From Uranotaenia lowii (lineage: Eukaryota > Arthropoda > Insecta > Diptera > Culicidae): a stretch of DNA of 64,000 nucleotides. The stretch is taken from positions 65,168,839-65,232,838 of the forward strand of contig NC_073691.1 of the NCBI RefSeq assembly GCF_029784155.1, written 5' to 3'. The first letter of the stretch is position 1. Every line of letters begins with the position of its first letter. A program made the position numbers and the translations under genes. Under the pieces are notes generated by a model. It was not told where the DNA came from, searched no databases, and was given only the letters and a program-made list of their open reading frames with translations. Of the stretch, positions 1-11,202 are shown one piece after another.

Positions 1-1999
1 AATAAAAAGGAAAAATATTATGAACCACCTTATTCAAGATAAGACGATAGAATCGATCTAGTCTAATCTTAACCGTTTGCAAACATGTAGTGCCATCTGG
101 TGGCCGATAGCGTCTTAAGTCTAGACTCAACAAACACTTCAAACGGTCCCGCTCCAACCGTTTGAGCAAGATCGCTCTTGGGTTGCAACGTCGGAAAAGT
201 TTGACCCTTGGACCCGGTAAAACCACCATACGTATGTGTGCAAGTGAGAAAGGAACTTGCGCCAAAAATGTGGCCTATTGTTTTAAGAATTCGATGCCGA
301 TTCCTGGTTGGCCTTGATCCACTTGCTACTCGCTTCGACACTTGCTTTGTAGAATCAAAACCATTAGGAATGTGATATTTGAGATTCTGGAGATTAACAT
401 AAAAATTGTTAAAAAGATATTTGTTAGTCGATTTCATTTAGTGAAAAATAAAACGTTATCAGATAGTAAATTGAATTGATACTAGCATTGAGTAAGTGTA
501 AAAATCGTTATAAATACAAATTGATAAAAATTACATGTGCTTACATAAGGTTTCATTAGTCTAGCAGGATAGCAGGCTCAAAGCTAGTTAAGTGAACACG
601 CTACGTGAAATAAAAAGCGTATAAAAAAAAAGGTAACTAATCCTGTTGTTGCGATTTAGTCGGGATAATCATGATAACCGTTGACAGGTAACCCGCGTCA
701 ACGTGGGTGTTAGTCTGGGGTTGGAAAACCCACGCCACAACTGCATCCATCGTCCTTAGTGGTAAGCGACCGGCAATCGGCTGGCTCAAACTCGGTTGCG
801 GATTGAGAACCCCCGAGTCGTGAACCTAGCCGGCATCCACTAATTACCACGTGACATCGCTTCTCGGCTAGAAAGTCGGCTTCTATCGTCTGGCTCATAC
901 TCGGTTGCGGATTGAAAACCCCCGGGCTGTGCTCGCCGGACGGTGCTTGACCTTTCCGACGTGTCGTCCAGTCCCTCGGCCCAGTGTCAAGAAACGGAAA
1001 CCGCCGGATCCATCCTCGTTGTGGATTGAGGAACCTCTGGTGTGCTCCATCCACCGGCGTATGTAAATTTCCACGTGTCGTCCAGTTTCTCAGTTCTAGG
1101 GTCAAGCAAGCGACTCTTGCCGGAACCATCCTCGTTGTGGACTGAGAATCCCCGGGTTGTGGAAAGCGGTGCCTGCGCTTGTACGGAATCACGTGCCATC
1201 CATCCGTCGACATCCGGTTCTTCGTCGACACCTAGGATCGAAAGCAAGAAGAGGGTTGTGGAAAGTGGTGCCTGCGCTTGTACGGAACTACGTGCCATCC
1301 ATCCGTCGACATCCGGTTCTTCGTCGACACCTAGGCCCAAAAGCACTAAGAAGAAGCCGAGTCAGCAACGGTGTGAAACTCGGACCAAACTCGGTTGGCA
1401 TTTAGGAATCTCGCGCCCTGGCAGCCCGATTCCTCCTTGGTCAAAAGTAATACCTACCTGTCAGCGCTGAAAGCCCGCCTACAAAGGTCGTGGGTGAGTA
1501 TTTGAAATCCCACACAAAAATCGCATACACACCAAAAGTAAAGATTGTAAATTAGTAAATAAGAGGTAGGGAACCAGATAGGAGTTAACCGAATTGGATA
1601 ATAATATAAACTAGAAGTAACTATAAACAGTCCGTCTTTTGCCTTCAGTTAAAAAGCGCCCGAAAGGCAGGCAATTTCTTCTACTCAAGCTGTTGTCGTT
1701 GCGTGCAAGTTTTTGGATTAGACCGCGTCAATAACGAAAAATTTATTCAATTAAATGTACTTTGGCCTTCTGCGTAACGAGATTACATTTTCACGGGATT
1801 CAAGATCGAGTGCGTTGACGTCTTGTTTTAAAACCCTATCCTAAACCGGGGAAACAATTGTTCGAGCCACTTATTCCGCACCCGCCTTGTGAAAGGGTCT
1901 TGGCCGGCATTTCAACTCGTGTCAGCAATCTTCCATTCTGGAAGTGGCGCCCTTAAATAAATTGCTGGCATTGATGGTGAGACAATAATATCCGTTACA
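1..1999 (+). repeat. 5' LTR of a Ty3/Gypsy-type retrotransposon (first ~19 bp outside window)
   Basis: This stretch matches 11222-13220 with a constant offset of 11221 and no indel that I found. The only difference I noticed is an A at 1651 against a C at 12872. It ends in CA, immediately before the tRNA primer-binding site, as expected for an LTR end. If the 3' copy starts at TGTAAC (11203), about 19 bp of this copy lie left of the window. At ~2.0 kb the LTR is long for an insect element. The small open frames within it (for example 1042-1470) resemble no known protein and I do not call them genes. Confidence 0.93.
1154..1336 (+). repeat. 99-bp tandem duplication inside the LTR
   Basis: A block starting GGGTTGTGGAAAG at 1154 is repeated from 1253 with a 99-bp period and only a few substitutions. 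The same duplication is present in the 3' LTR at about 12375-12557. It therefore predates the current insertion and belongs to the family. Its role is unknown. Confidence 0.85.
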
Positions 2000-2001
2000 T
2001 T

Positions 2002-2019
2002 TGGCGCCCAACGTGGGGC
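2002..2019 (+). other. tRNA primer-binding site of the LTR retrotransposon
   Basis: TGGCGCCCAACGTGGGGC follows the 5' LTR after two bases. TGG at the start is the complement of a tRNA CCA end, and the sequence resembles primer sites attributed to tRNA-Lys in insect Gypsy elements. The tRNA identity is inferred from memory of such sites, not checked against a tRNA set. The leader from here to the gag start at 2269 is AT-rich and has no other feature I recognise. Confidence 0.8.
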
Positions 2020-2268
2020 CGAAAGGTTTATATTGGGGGTTTTAAAAGAAAAAGTGAATTATTTCTGAAATTACGCTTAGTATTTGGATTACTGAATTTA
2101 TTAGTTGGAAGATATAATTTTAGTTTTTTTTTAGTCTAAATTGAGATACATGTGTTGATTCTTCTTTTTCCATCCAGTTAATTTATAATTCAATTTAATA
2201 GGTTAATTTAGTAAGTATTCAACAAAAACATTTCTAGGAATTATCTTTCATTTAAATTTAGATACATT

Positions 2269-4512
2269 ATGGAACATTATCATATTAATGCAAATGATCT
2301 TGAGGAAGAAGAGCTAAACTATGAGCTCCTCATTCGTGACCAACCAATTGGAGGTTCAGTTGAAAGTCGCTGCCGAATTTTACGTAACATATTACGATCA
2401 GAGAAACCTTACGATGCCCTAAAGATTTCGCATGTGGGAGTAATAGATGATTACGAGAATATGCCATATCAACTTCAGCAGATAGGAGTAGCTCTAGCTA
2501 ACAATCCTCCAAAACATTTTCGAACTAGAATGCTTTCTCGCCTTGTACACTACCACATGAGAGTGAGACGACTTGTCCCACAAGACCCTGTCCAAGAAAA
2601 CAATTCGCAACTATTACTGGATTTGATCTCGCGTTTATCGCGAGAATATTTTCGTATGGATTTTGATCTGGTCGTTCAACAGCTTAAAACTTTGTACGGC
2701 TCTGCTTCGGTCCCTTCCAAAACTTTACAATCAAGAATGGTAGATGATCGAAAGTACTCGACGCCACTTCAAGAAAACCAAATTGGCAATCGAACATTTG
2801 AATTTTTTGAAAAAACTGTTGAAGGTTCACGGAATAATAAATCGAAACTGGTGGAGCCCGATCCTGAGGATCCAAAACCTTCTTGTGGTACAATACCAAA
2901 AAAACTAATTTTTAAATCCGTCGTTCATACCCTTAGCGAAGGGAGGTGGGCGGAACTAGGGGTATCCCGTGAGACGTTGGCTAAGCCAGCCCCATTAAAA
3001 GTGGAATGGGTAAATGAACATCAACCGTTTAATAGTCAGATGAACCAAACTAAACATGATCAAATTAAATTTTCGCCAAATACTGGAAAGCAATTCACTG
3101 ATGATCTTATAGAGATCTCACGAGAACCTTCTTTGACTCCAGCTGGTGATAATCCCAAAGAGAAATTTCCGGAATTAGACCTTCATAACCCAGATTACCC
3201 CGCTCCAAGCCCTGTACCTCGAGTAAGCCCCTTGATGGCAAAAACAAGTTCGAATGAATTTATACACGTGTCCGAGATCGATGCGTATGTTCAAGCTTAC
3301 GTGCGAGAACTTCTAAAACCAGGTGTTGATTATAGCCAACCTATTAGGGAAGAACCCGTTCTAGCGAGACAGTTTAACCAAATGAACTTAATGGGTGAGG
3401 GTTACACACAACGAAGAAGGGAACCTAGAACCCCTGAACCATTAATCAATACTCGAAAGTCCGTACCATTTGACTTAGGCGTGCCTTTACAGTTCTCGGG
3501 CCAACCCCGTTTTGATCATAATAACCGCGCTACACCAATTATAAATCTTGTAAAACAGCCATTCCCAAACCCTTATTGCCCACCAGGGAGTTATTCTCCA
3601 TTTCCTCCAAATCGACTCGAATCACAGTTCTATTCCACGCCAGTACCCCACCACAATCACCGTTTACCACACCAGCAATGCAATATCATTGAGAAGTGGC
3701 CAAAGTTTTCTGGGGACAATAATTTAGTACCTGTCAATGATTTTTTGCGACAGATTGACATTCTGTGTCGCTCCTACGGTATTTCGAAACAAGACCTCAG
3801 AATGCACGCACATCTTTTATTCAAAGATGGTGCATATGCGTGGTACACCACGTATGAGGAAAAATTCGATTCCTGGGAAACGCTCGAAGGGTACTTGAAG
3901 TTACGTTACGAGAACCCTAATCGTGACCGACTAATCCGCGAAGAAATGCGCAATCGAAAACAGCGTCCTTCAGAGCTCTTCAGCGCTTATCTAACGGATA
4001 TGGAGATGTTTGCAACACGTTTAAACACAAAAATGTCGGAATTCGAAAAATATGAGATAGTGGTCGAAAACATGAAAATTTCCTACAAGAGGCGATTGGC
4101 ATTGGAGGAAATTACATCAATCGAAGATCTTGCACAAAAGTGTTTCCGACTGGATGCTTTAGAGACTCATTTATACCATCCTGGAATTTCTAAACCTGGT
4201 GTGAATCAAATTGATGTTGGTCACCCAGAACTCAATTATTTGGAAGGGGATGAGGAGGAAGTGTACATGCTCCAAAACCATGCTAATCGACCGCCTATTA
4301 ATGTAGATAATCGTGAATCAAATCGATGGACAAGTAGAAATGAAAATCCTAGGAAGTGCTGGAACTGTGGAAGTTCAGCGCACATGTGGCGAGACTGCAG
4401 AGAAGAAAAACGAACGTTTTGCCACATATGTGGTTTCATGAACACTCTGACCCATAATTGTCCCAATCAACATCAGCTTAGAACGCCAAACAATACTCAA
4501 AAAAACGATTAA
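2269..4512 (+). CDS. gag: Gag polyprotein of the LTR retrotransposon
   Basis: A 747-residue ORF between the primer site and pol. The C-terminal ~300 residues look like a retrotransposon capsid region (tryptophan/tyrosine-rich block around residues 500-620). A nucleocapsid follows: a canonical CX2CX4HX4C zinc knuckle begins near residue 697 (CWNCGSSAHMWRDC), then a second, irregular one (CHICG...HNC). The N-terminal ~300 residues are hydrophilic and resemble nothing I know. The ATG at 2269 is the first in frame after the leader. The stop at 4510-4512 lies six bases after a -1 slippery heptamer, so Gag ends here unless ribosomes slip into pol. Confidence 0.9.
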   Translation: MEHYHINANDLEEEELNYELLIRDQPIGGSVESRCRILRNILRSEKPYDALKISHVGVIDDYENMPYQLQQIGVALANNPPKHFRTRMLSRLVHYHMRVRRLVPQDPVQENNSQLLLDLISRLSREYFRMDFDLVVQQLKTLYGSASVPSKTLQSRMVDDRKYSTPLQENQIGNRTFEFFEKTVEGSRNNKSKLVEPDPEDPKPSCGTIPKKLIFKSVVHTLSEGRWAELGVSRETLAKPAPLKVEWVNEHQPFNSQMNQTKHDQIKFSPNTGKQFTDDLIEISREPSLTPAGDNPKEKFPELDLHNPDYPAPSPVPRVSPLMAKTSSNEFIHVSEIDAYVQAYVRELLKPGVDYSQPIREEPVLARQFNQMNLMGEGYTQRRREPRTPEPLINTRKSVPFDLGVPLQFSGQPRFDHNNRATPIINLVKQPFPNPYCPPGSYSPFPPNRLESQFYSTPVPHHNHRLPHQQCNIIEKWPKFSGDNNLVPVNDFLRQIDILCRSYGISKQDLRMHAHLLFKDGAYAWYTTYEEKFDSWETLEGYLKLRYENPNRDRLIREEMRNRKQRPSELFSAYLTDMEMFATRLNTKMSEFEKYEIVVENMKISYKRRLALEEITSIEDLAQKCFRLDALETHLYHPGISKPGVNQIDVGHPELNYLEGDEEEVYMLQNHANRPPINVDNRESNRWTSRNENPRKCWNCGSSAHMWRDCREEKRTFCHICGFMNTLTHNCPNQHQLRTPNNTQKND
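4500..4506 (+). promoter_or_regulatory. -1 ribosomal frameshift slippery site A_AAA_AAC between gag and pol
   Basis: The gag frame reads caA-AAA-AAC-GAT-TAA, containing the textbook X_XXY_YYZ heptamer A AAA AAC at the very end of gag. Slipping back one base enters the frame that is open from here through protease, reverse transcriptase and integrase. No clear downstream pseudoknot was worked out. The pol frame has no ATG near its start, which supports expression by frameshifting. Confidence 0.75.
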
Positions 4513-7184
4513 GTGAGGCTGAGTCGGGGAATATCTCACCTCCTAAAGAAAATAGTAAGATTCCCAACTTTCCGTTTCGATATTTTAACCAAGTTTTCCG
4601 AATTAATACTACTTTCCATAGATGTCCTCATTTAAAAGTAAAGATTTTGTCCCACGATATTGAAGGTCTAGCAGACACTGGTGCGAGTATCTCTGTTATC
4701 AGTTCAATCGAACTAATTGATCAACTAGGTCTCGAAATCCTCCCACTTTCACTGAACATTTCCACCGCTGATGGGACTGCCTATCGATGCCTAGGTTATG
4801 TTAACATACCCTTTACATTTGAACTAGTCACACATGTGATTCCAACGGTCGTAGTGCCAGAACTGGCGAAAGACCTCATCCTAGGAATTGACTTCCTCAA
4901 TAAGTTTGGATTTGAACTAATTAACCGCTCTGGACAGACTGTGAATTTTCCAGTGACAATCCAGAATTCCGAAGTAAGTCCAGTCAACCACTCGGAAATA
5001 TTTCGTGTGAAAAGTCAACCGGACGACTGTCCAGGTAGGGCTGAATTTCAGCTCGAACCAAAAACACCGTTTCTAGAGCCACCGAATGAATCAGAAACTG
5101 ATGAAAGTCTCGAGATACCGACCGTTGAACTACCTGATAGTATCATTCAATGCGCTGAAGAAATAGAAACCGGTCATAAGTTAGACTCGACTGAACGACA
5201 ATCTCTTTTCGAAGTTGTGAAAAAACTGCCTGCAACCTATAATGGTAATTTCGGGCGAACACACTTAATGGAACACGTAATCGAGCTTTTACCAGATTCA
5301 AAACCTCGAAAAGTACCGTATTACCGTTGGTCTCCTACAATAGAAAAGGTTATTGAAACGGAGATCGAAAGGATGAAAACATTAGGTGTGATCGAAGAGT
5401 GTCCCGGGGCGGTCGACTTCATTAATCCTTTACTTCCAGTAAAGAAGGCTAACGGTAAGTGGAGAATCTGTTTAGATTCCCGCAGACTGAATGAGTGCAC
5501 TCGAAAGGACGAATACCCCTTCCCCAATATGATGGGTATTTTACAGCGAATCGAAAAGTCCAAGTACTTCACCGTTATCGATTTGTCGGAGGCGTATTAC
5601 CAAGTCCCTTTGTCAGAGCCATCCAAAAACAAAACCGCGTTCCGAACAAATCGTGGTGTATACAGGTTCTGTGTGATGCCATACGGTATTCGTAACGCAC
5701 CTGCCGGAATGATGCGGTTGATGTCCTCGGTGTTGGGACATGATTTAGAGCCGTTCGTTTATGTTTACCTAGATGACATAATCATTCTAGGGAATTCGTT
5801 CAGAGAACATCTGGACCTAATTGGGAAGGTAGCTCAACGACTTCGCGGTGCTGGTCTTACGATAAATCTGCAAAAGAGTAAATTTTGTCAGACTGAAATT
5901 CGATACCTGGGTTATGTTCTCTCAGAAAGGGGGTTATCTATGGATGTAAGTAAGATCCAGCCCGTTCTTGATTATCCTGCACCTAAGACGGTTAAGGATG
6001 TGCGTCGATTACTGGGACTGGCAGGTTTCCATCAAAAGTTCATTCATAACTACTCGGAAATAACCACTCCTATTACAAATCTTCTGAAAAAGGATAAAAA
6101 AAAGTTTAATTGGACACCTGAGGCTGAGCTTGCTTTGAACAAGCTTAAAACCGCCCTAGTGTCGGCACCCGTTCTCTCGAACCCTGATTTTTCACTTCCG
6201 TTTATTATAGAGACCGACAGCTCTGACTTAGCCATCGGTGCGGTTTTAGTACAAGAGCAGAATGGTGAACGAAAACCACTTGCGTGTTTTTCCAAAACGT
6301 TATCAAGCACTCAGAGACGTTACAGTGCAACAGAGCGTGAGTGTCTTGCGGTACTTTTAAGCATCGAGCACTTCAAACACTTTGTGGAAGGAACCACGTT
6401 CGTTGTCCAAACCGATGCAATGAGCCTTACCTTTCTGAGGAGCATGTCTATTGACAGTAAATCTGCCAGAATTGCCAGATGGGCACTTAAACTTTCAAAG
6501 TATGACGTTGTACTTCGTTATAAAAGGGGAACCGAAAACGTGCCAGCTGATGCACTATCCCGAGCAATCACGTCCATAGAGGTCGAACCTGCTGATTGTT
6601 ATGTCGAACAACTTAAAACTATGGTTCGAAAATATCCCGATCGGTATCCAGACTTTGAAATCCGCGATGAACGATTATTCAAATTTATATCCAACGTTTC
6701 TAGTTTAGAAGACCCTGGAGCAAAGTGGAAACAGGTAGTTCCACTTGTAGATCGAAACAGATTAATGAAATCCGTCCATGAAGAAGCCCATCTAGGTCCG
6801 CTTAAGATTTTAGCCAAATTAAGGGAACGATACTACTGGCCGCGTATGTATACAGACGTGAAGCGCTTCTGTTTGAAATGCGAGGTCTGTCGTGAATCTA
6901 AATCACCAAATTACAACGTTACCCCTAGATGTGGTCAGCCTAAACTTTGCACTCGTCCTTGGGAACTCATCTCGATGGATTTCCTTGGGCCTTATCCTCG
7001 ATCCAAACGTGGAAACATATGGGTTCTCGTTGTCTGTGACTTCTTTTCCAAATTCACTTTAGTTCAATGCATGCGATCAGCTACCACACCATCAGTGTGT
7101 ACGTTTGTGGAGAACATTGTGTTCAATGTGTTTGGGGCGCCTGCAGTGTGCATCACTGATAATGCGCAGGTGTTCAAATCACAT
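4506..7184 (+). pseudogene. pol: Pol polyprotein, 5' part: protease, reverse transcriptase, RNase H, N-terminal integrase (interrupted)
   Basis: Domains in order: aspartic protease (DTGA at 4674-4685, later ILGIDF); reverse transcriptase with IDLSEAYYQVP and the catalytic YLDD box at 5766-5777; Ty3-type RNase H (ETDSSDLAIGAVL, later ADALSR); integrase zinc domain (H-H-C-C, ending KCEVC); and the integrase core with first Asp at 6978 and second Asp at 7158. The order PR-RT-RH-IN identifies Ty3/Gypsy. The frame is intact until a LINE insertion at 7185 ends it with a stop at 7221-7223. It is read by -1 frameshift from gag. The third catalytic residue lies beyond the insertion. Confidence 0.92.
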
Positions 7185-8251
7185 TCCAAGAGTGTTGAAA
7201 CAAAAAGTGCTGGGTATCCTTAACAGTCGATACAACCACTGCCATCGAATCTACACGGATGCATCGAAATTAGGTGATAGATGCGGTATTGGAGTCTACA
7301 TAGAATCTAGAAAAAGAAAAATTATATTGGCGCTCGACCGAGAAACAAGTATTATGACAGCTGAACTTCTAGCAATTAACACCGCAACAGAAGAAATTAG
7401 AAAGGAAAGGTTCGAAAACTCAGTAATTTTGACGGACTCGCTGTCATCTTGCACATTACTTGGAAACTATCTTGACCAAATTAATCGATGTAAAATCGTT
7501 GACGCAATTCTAAAGTCCTGTGAAGAATTGAACATACAAATTCAGTGGATCCCTAGTCATATCGATCTTTCAGGGAACGATATTGCAGATGAGTTGGCCA
7601 AAGAAGGAACCGGAACTAACGATATCGAATCGATACGAAACCCAATTTTGCTCAAGGACGCTTACCTCTATTTTGAAAAACATAAACAAAATCAAGCAAA
7701 CAATTGGTATACAATGTACTCACAAGAACTCTCGAAAGGTCTTAAATTTTTCAATATTCAACCACAATTCTCTGCAAAACCATGGTATCACAAAATGGAT
7801 CTAACAAACACCGAAACCAGAACCCTCAATCGCCTTATGGCTGGGCACGACTACAGCAAATACTGGCTAAATAAGATGCGGATAGTAGATAACCCTAATT
7901 GCGAAAATTGCAACCAACCAGAAACGGCAGAACACCTTATCTTAAATTGTCACATGTACAAAGATCTCCGAACGAAATTCAGCTTCGATGGTAAATTTAC
8001 CAATATTGCTGAACTATTGAAGACAAAAGATACATTACTTCTAAAAGAAGTAGTAGAATTTTTAAAAAATGCTAAAATGAACATCTAAACTGTAACTTAG
8101 ATTACCAAAAAGAAACTCTAGTAAAATAATCCTTACGATCACGTAACAAAAAATAAACACATACAAGAATACCGCTGGATATATGGTCACAGTCACCGAT
8201 CCAAATGTGGTCGCACCCGCTACCACAACCAAACAAGAAGAAGAAGAAGAA
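7185..8251 (+). mobile_element. 5'-truncated I-clade-like LINE inserted in integrase
   Basis: A 1067-bp insertion bounded by 13-bp direct duplications and ending in (GAA)n, the short-repeat 3' tail typical of I-like LINEs. It carries only the 3' end of ORF2 (through TAA at 8086-8088) and about 160 bp of 3' UTR, so it is strongly 5' truncated, as is usual for target-primed reverse transcription. It lies in the same orientation as its host retrotransposon. The host LTRs are nearly identical, so this insertion is young too. Confidence 0.9.
7186..8088 (+). pseudogene. LINE ORF2 C-terminal fragment: RNase H and zinc-binding tail
   Basis: About 300 residues in frame from the insertion point. They encode a cellular-type RNase H1 domain: YTDASK with the first Asp, TAELLAI with the Glu, LTDSLS with the next Asp, and IPSHIDLSGNDIADELA with the His and last Asp. 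A C-terminal CENCNQPETAEHLILNC zinc motif follows. An RNase H plus CCHC-like tail is characteristic of I/R1-group LINE ORF2. The reverse transcriptase and endonuclease are absent. The reading frame is undamaged, consistent with recent arrival. Confidence 0.88.
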
Positions 8252-8264
8252 GTTCAAATCACAT

Positions 8265-8885
8265 CAATTTGAACAAATGCTTCGGAAATATGGAACCACT
8301 CACTGGAATCTACCTGTGTACCATCCTAGCCCGAACCCTACCGAGCGGGTAAATAGAGTGATCGTTACAGCTATCCGTTGCACCTTGAACGCGAAACGTG
8401 AGCATCGTGACTGGGATGAGTCTGTCCCACAAATCGCAAGAGCCATATGCACGACGGTTCACGAAAGTACTGGTTTCACACCGTACTTCGTCAATTTTGG
8501 GCGAAATATGGTCCAAAATGGACAACAATTCGAAACCGTGCGTGACAACAATTTTAATCAATCACCTGGGGCAATCGATCGTCACCAGTTTATGGAAAAC
8601 GTCGATCAAATTGTAAGAGATAATCTTGCAAAAGCATATAAAAAGTACAGCGCTAACTATAACCTGCGCTCTAACGAGAGACACACATTCCAAAAGGGTG
8701 AAACCGTATATAAGCGAAACGTCCATCTCTCGAATAAGGATCGGAATTTTGTCGGAAAATTTGCACCGAAATTCACAAAGGTTCGAATTGCTGAAGTCTT
8801 GGGTTCAAATTCGTACACTTTAGAAACGCTTGAAGGGAAAAAAATAACCGGAAGCTACCATGGGTCCTTCTTGAAGCGTTTGTAG
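8265..8885 (+). pseudogene. pol: Pol polyprotein, 3' part: C-terminal integrase
   Basis: After the right duplication the integrase core continues. NPTERVNR holds the catalytic Glu at 8343-8345, followed by the usual amphipathic region and a basic chromatin-side tail (GSYHGSFLKRL, stop TAG at 8883-8885). With the segment before the insertion it completes a DDE integrase. No third ORF with envelope features follows, so this element is not envelope-bearing in what can be seen. Confidence 0.88.
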
Positions 8886-9689
8886 TTGGTCAATATTTAA
8901 CAAGCTATGACGGTGCCCATAGCCTCGGCACAAAAACAATCATCACAACATAAAACACTCCACTCGAGGTGTAAGGCTACGAACTCATCAATGGGAGTTT
9001 CTTAATATTTTCATTGAACCCGAAATCGGCAATAATTTGATGCTCAACTGAATCCATTCCTTCATTTATTTTCATTTTTTCTTGCTGTACATAATTTTGG
9101 TCTGTTCTTTCTTACACAATTCCATTCTGAACTAAAACTATCCTGATATAAATATGAATCCTGAAAAATAAGAAAGTTAGCACACGTTATCTCAACAATC
9201 ATTACCTTAATCTGAAGTTTAATTAGAGTAATCCTTTGATTTTTGGCGAAGTTTCTTTTCGGTTCTGGGATCTTGTTTACATATGTTTTCTTTTTTCTTT
9301 GATATTTCATTTCGACCACCGAATGACAGTTTGAAAAATAGGGCTGACCGATATTGTTAGGAGGGTTCAGATGAAAACGTCTGAAAACGGATACATTAAA
9401 AGAATTGATATTAAATAGAATATCGATAAATCGTTAAATTAAAGCGGTAAATTTGTTTACCTTGACATTAGTTCAGACAATGGATCTGATTCAAGTGGAT
9501 TGATTCGAAAACTTAAAAGTCTCACAGATGTATCTGAGGTTAGTATTGATTAAAAAAAGTATGTATGGTCAGAAATTTCTGATGTTTTAAGGGTGAAACA
9601 AATTTAAGAAGAATAAGAAAATCGACCGGTTCATAAAAAAAAAATAATAATAATAATAAACGGAATGCTCGAACAATTAAAAAAAAAAA
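8886..9689. other. 3' non-coding part of the retrotransposon, no gene seen
   Basis: AT-rich sequence between the pol stop and the tandem array. Open frames here are short and resemble nothing. No envelope-like signal peptide or transmembrane frame was found. Confidence 0.6.
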
Positions 9690-11110
9690 AAAATTTCAAC
9701 TTTCGCGATGTTTGGACGTGGCAACACTCCCGCGAGAAAATTGAGGAGGAAGGAGATTAAATTTAAACCTCCGTGAGTTCAAACGTGTCATGCGTCCGGA
9801 GAAAAATTAATTTAAATAAAAAGGGAAAATTTCAACCTCCGCGATGTTTAGACGTGGCAACACCCCCGGGAGAAAATTGAAGAGGCAGGAGAACAAATTT
9901 AATCCTCCGTGATTTTGACCGCGGCAACGCGTCCGGAGAAAATTTTTATAAAAACAATGCAAAAATTTCAACCTCCGCGATGTTCAGACGTGGCAACACC
10001 CCCGGGAGAAAATTGAAGAGGTAGGAGAGCAGTTTTAAACCTCCGTGAGTTAAAACGTGGAAACGCGTCCGGAGAAATTTTAGGGAGCAATAGAAAAAAA
10101 TAAATAAAGAAATAAATATACAAATTAAAAGAAAAAAAAATATTAATAATAATTGTTTTGAACCTCCGCGATGTTTAGAAGTGGCAACACCCCCGGGAGA
10201 AAAATTGAAGAGGCAGGAGAAAATTTAACCCTCCGTGATTTCAACCGCGGCAACGCGTCCGGAGAAAAATTAAATAAACCAGAAAGAAAATTTTATCCTC
10301 CGCGATGTTCAGACGTGGCAACACCCCCGGGAGAAAAATTGAAGAGGCAGGAGAAAATTTAATCCTCCGTGATTTCAACCGCGGCAACGCGTCCGGAGAA
10401 ATTTTTTACAAAAACAAAAGGAAAATTTTAAACCTCCGCGATGTTCAGACGTGGCAACACCCCCGGGAGAAAATTGAAGAGGTAGGAGAAAATTCAATCC
10501 TCCGTGATTTTAAACGTGGCAACGCGTCCGGAGAAAATTTATAATAATAACAGAAGAAAAAAAAAACAAATTTAGAAAAATAATCGAAAAAAAAAGAAAA
10601 TTTAAACCTCCGTGATTTTAACCGTGGCAACGCGTCCGGAGAAAATTTTTATAGAAACAAAATCAAAATTTCATCCTCCGCGATGTTCAGACGTGGCAAC
10701 ACCCCCGGGAGAAAATTGAGAGGTAGGAGAGCAAATTTAAAACCTCCGTGATTTCAAACGTGGCAACGCGTCCGGAGAAACTTTAGGGAAAAAGGTATAT
10801 TTAATAATATTAGTAAAAAAAAAAAAAAAAGAAATATGAAAAAAAAATTATACCGAAGAAAAATTTTAAACCTCCGCGATGTTCAGACGTGGCAACACCC
10901 CCGGGAGAAAATTGAAGAGGTAGGAGAAAATTTAATCCTCCGTGATTTCAACCGCGGCAACGCGTCCGGAGAAAATTTTTATAAACACAAATGGAAAATT
11001 TTAGCCTCCGCGATGTTCAGACGTGGCAACACCCCCGGGAGAAAATTGAAGAGGTAGGAGCAAAGATTTAAACCTCCGTGAGTTAAAACGTGTAATGCGT
11101 CCGGAGCAAA
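9690..11110 (+). repeat. Tandem array inside the LTR retrotransposon, upstream of the 3' LTR
   Basis: About ten degenerate units of ~130-145 bp. Each is made of two related halves that start CCTCCGCGATGTT and CCTCCGTGATTT and contain GTGGCAACACCCCCGGGAG and GCAACGCGTCCGGAG. AT-rich spacers vary in length. The array lies between pol and the 3' LTR, so it belongs to the element and not to the insertion site. The conserved GC-rich cores against variable A/T spacers suggest selection or recent amplification of the cores. Confidence 0.9.
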
Positions 11111-11202
11111 TTTAAGAAAACCAAAAACAAAAACAATTATGTTTTTAAAAATTTTGAAATTTTAATAAAATTTCAAAATTTTTAACTTTATGGATGGACG
11201 AG

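Larger units (their letters stand above)
7172..8264. repeat. 13-bp target-site duplications flanking the LINE insertion in integrase
   Basis: GTTCAAATCACAT occurs at 7172-7184 and again at 8252-8264, exactly bracketing the inserted segment 7185-8251. The integrase frame resumes in phase after the right copy. Confidence 0.93.

Noticed and set aside
69..437. 122-codon minus-strand ORF at the LTR start, repeated at 11290-11658
   Set aside because: Identical in both LTRs because the LTRs are identical; no domain, no promoter context on that strand.
1042..1470. 142-codon plus-strand ORF (and overlapping minus ORFs) in the LTR, repeated at 12263-12691
   Set aside because: Lies in non-coding LTR sequence, arises partly from the 99-bp duplication, and resembles no protein.
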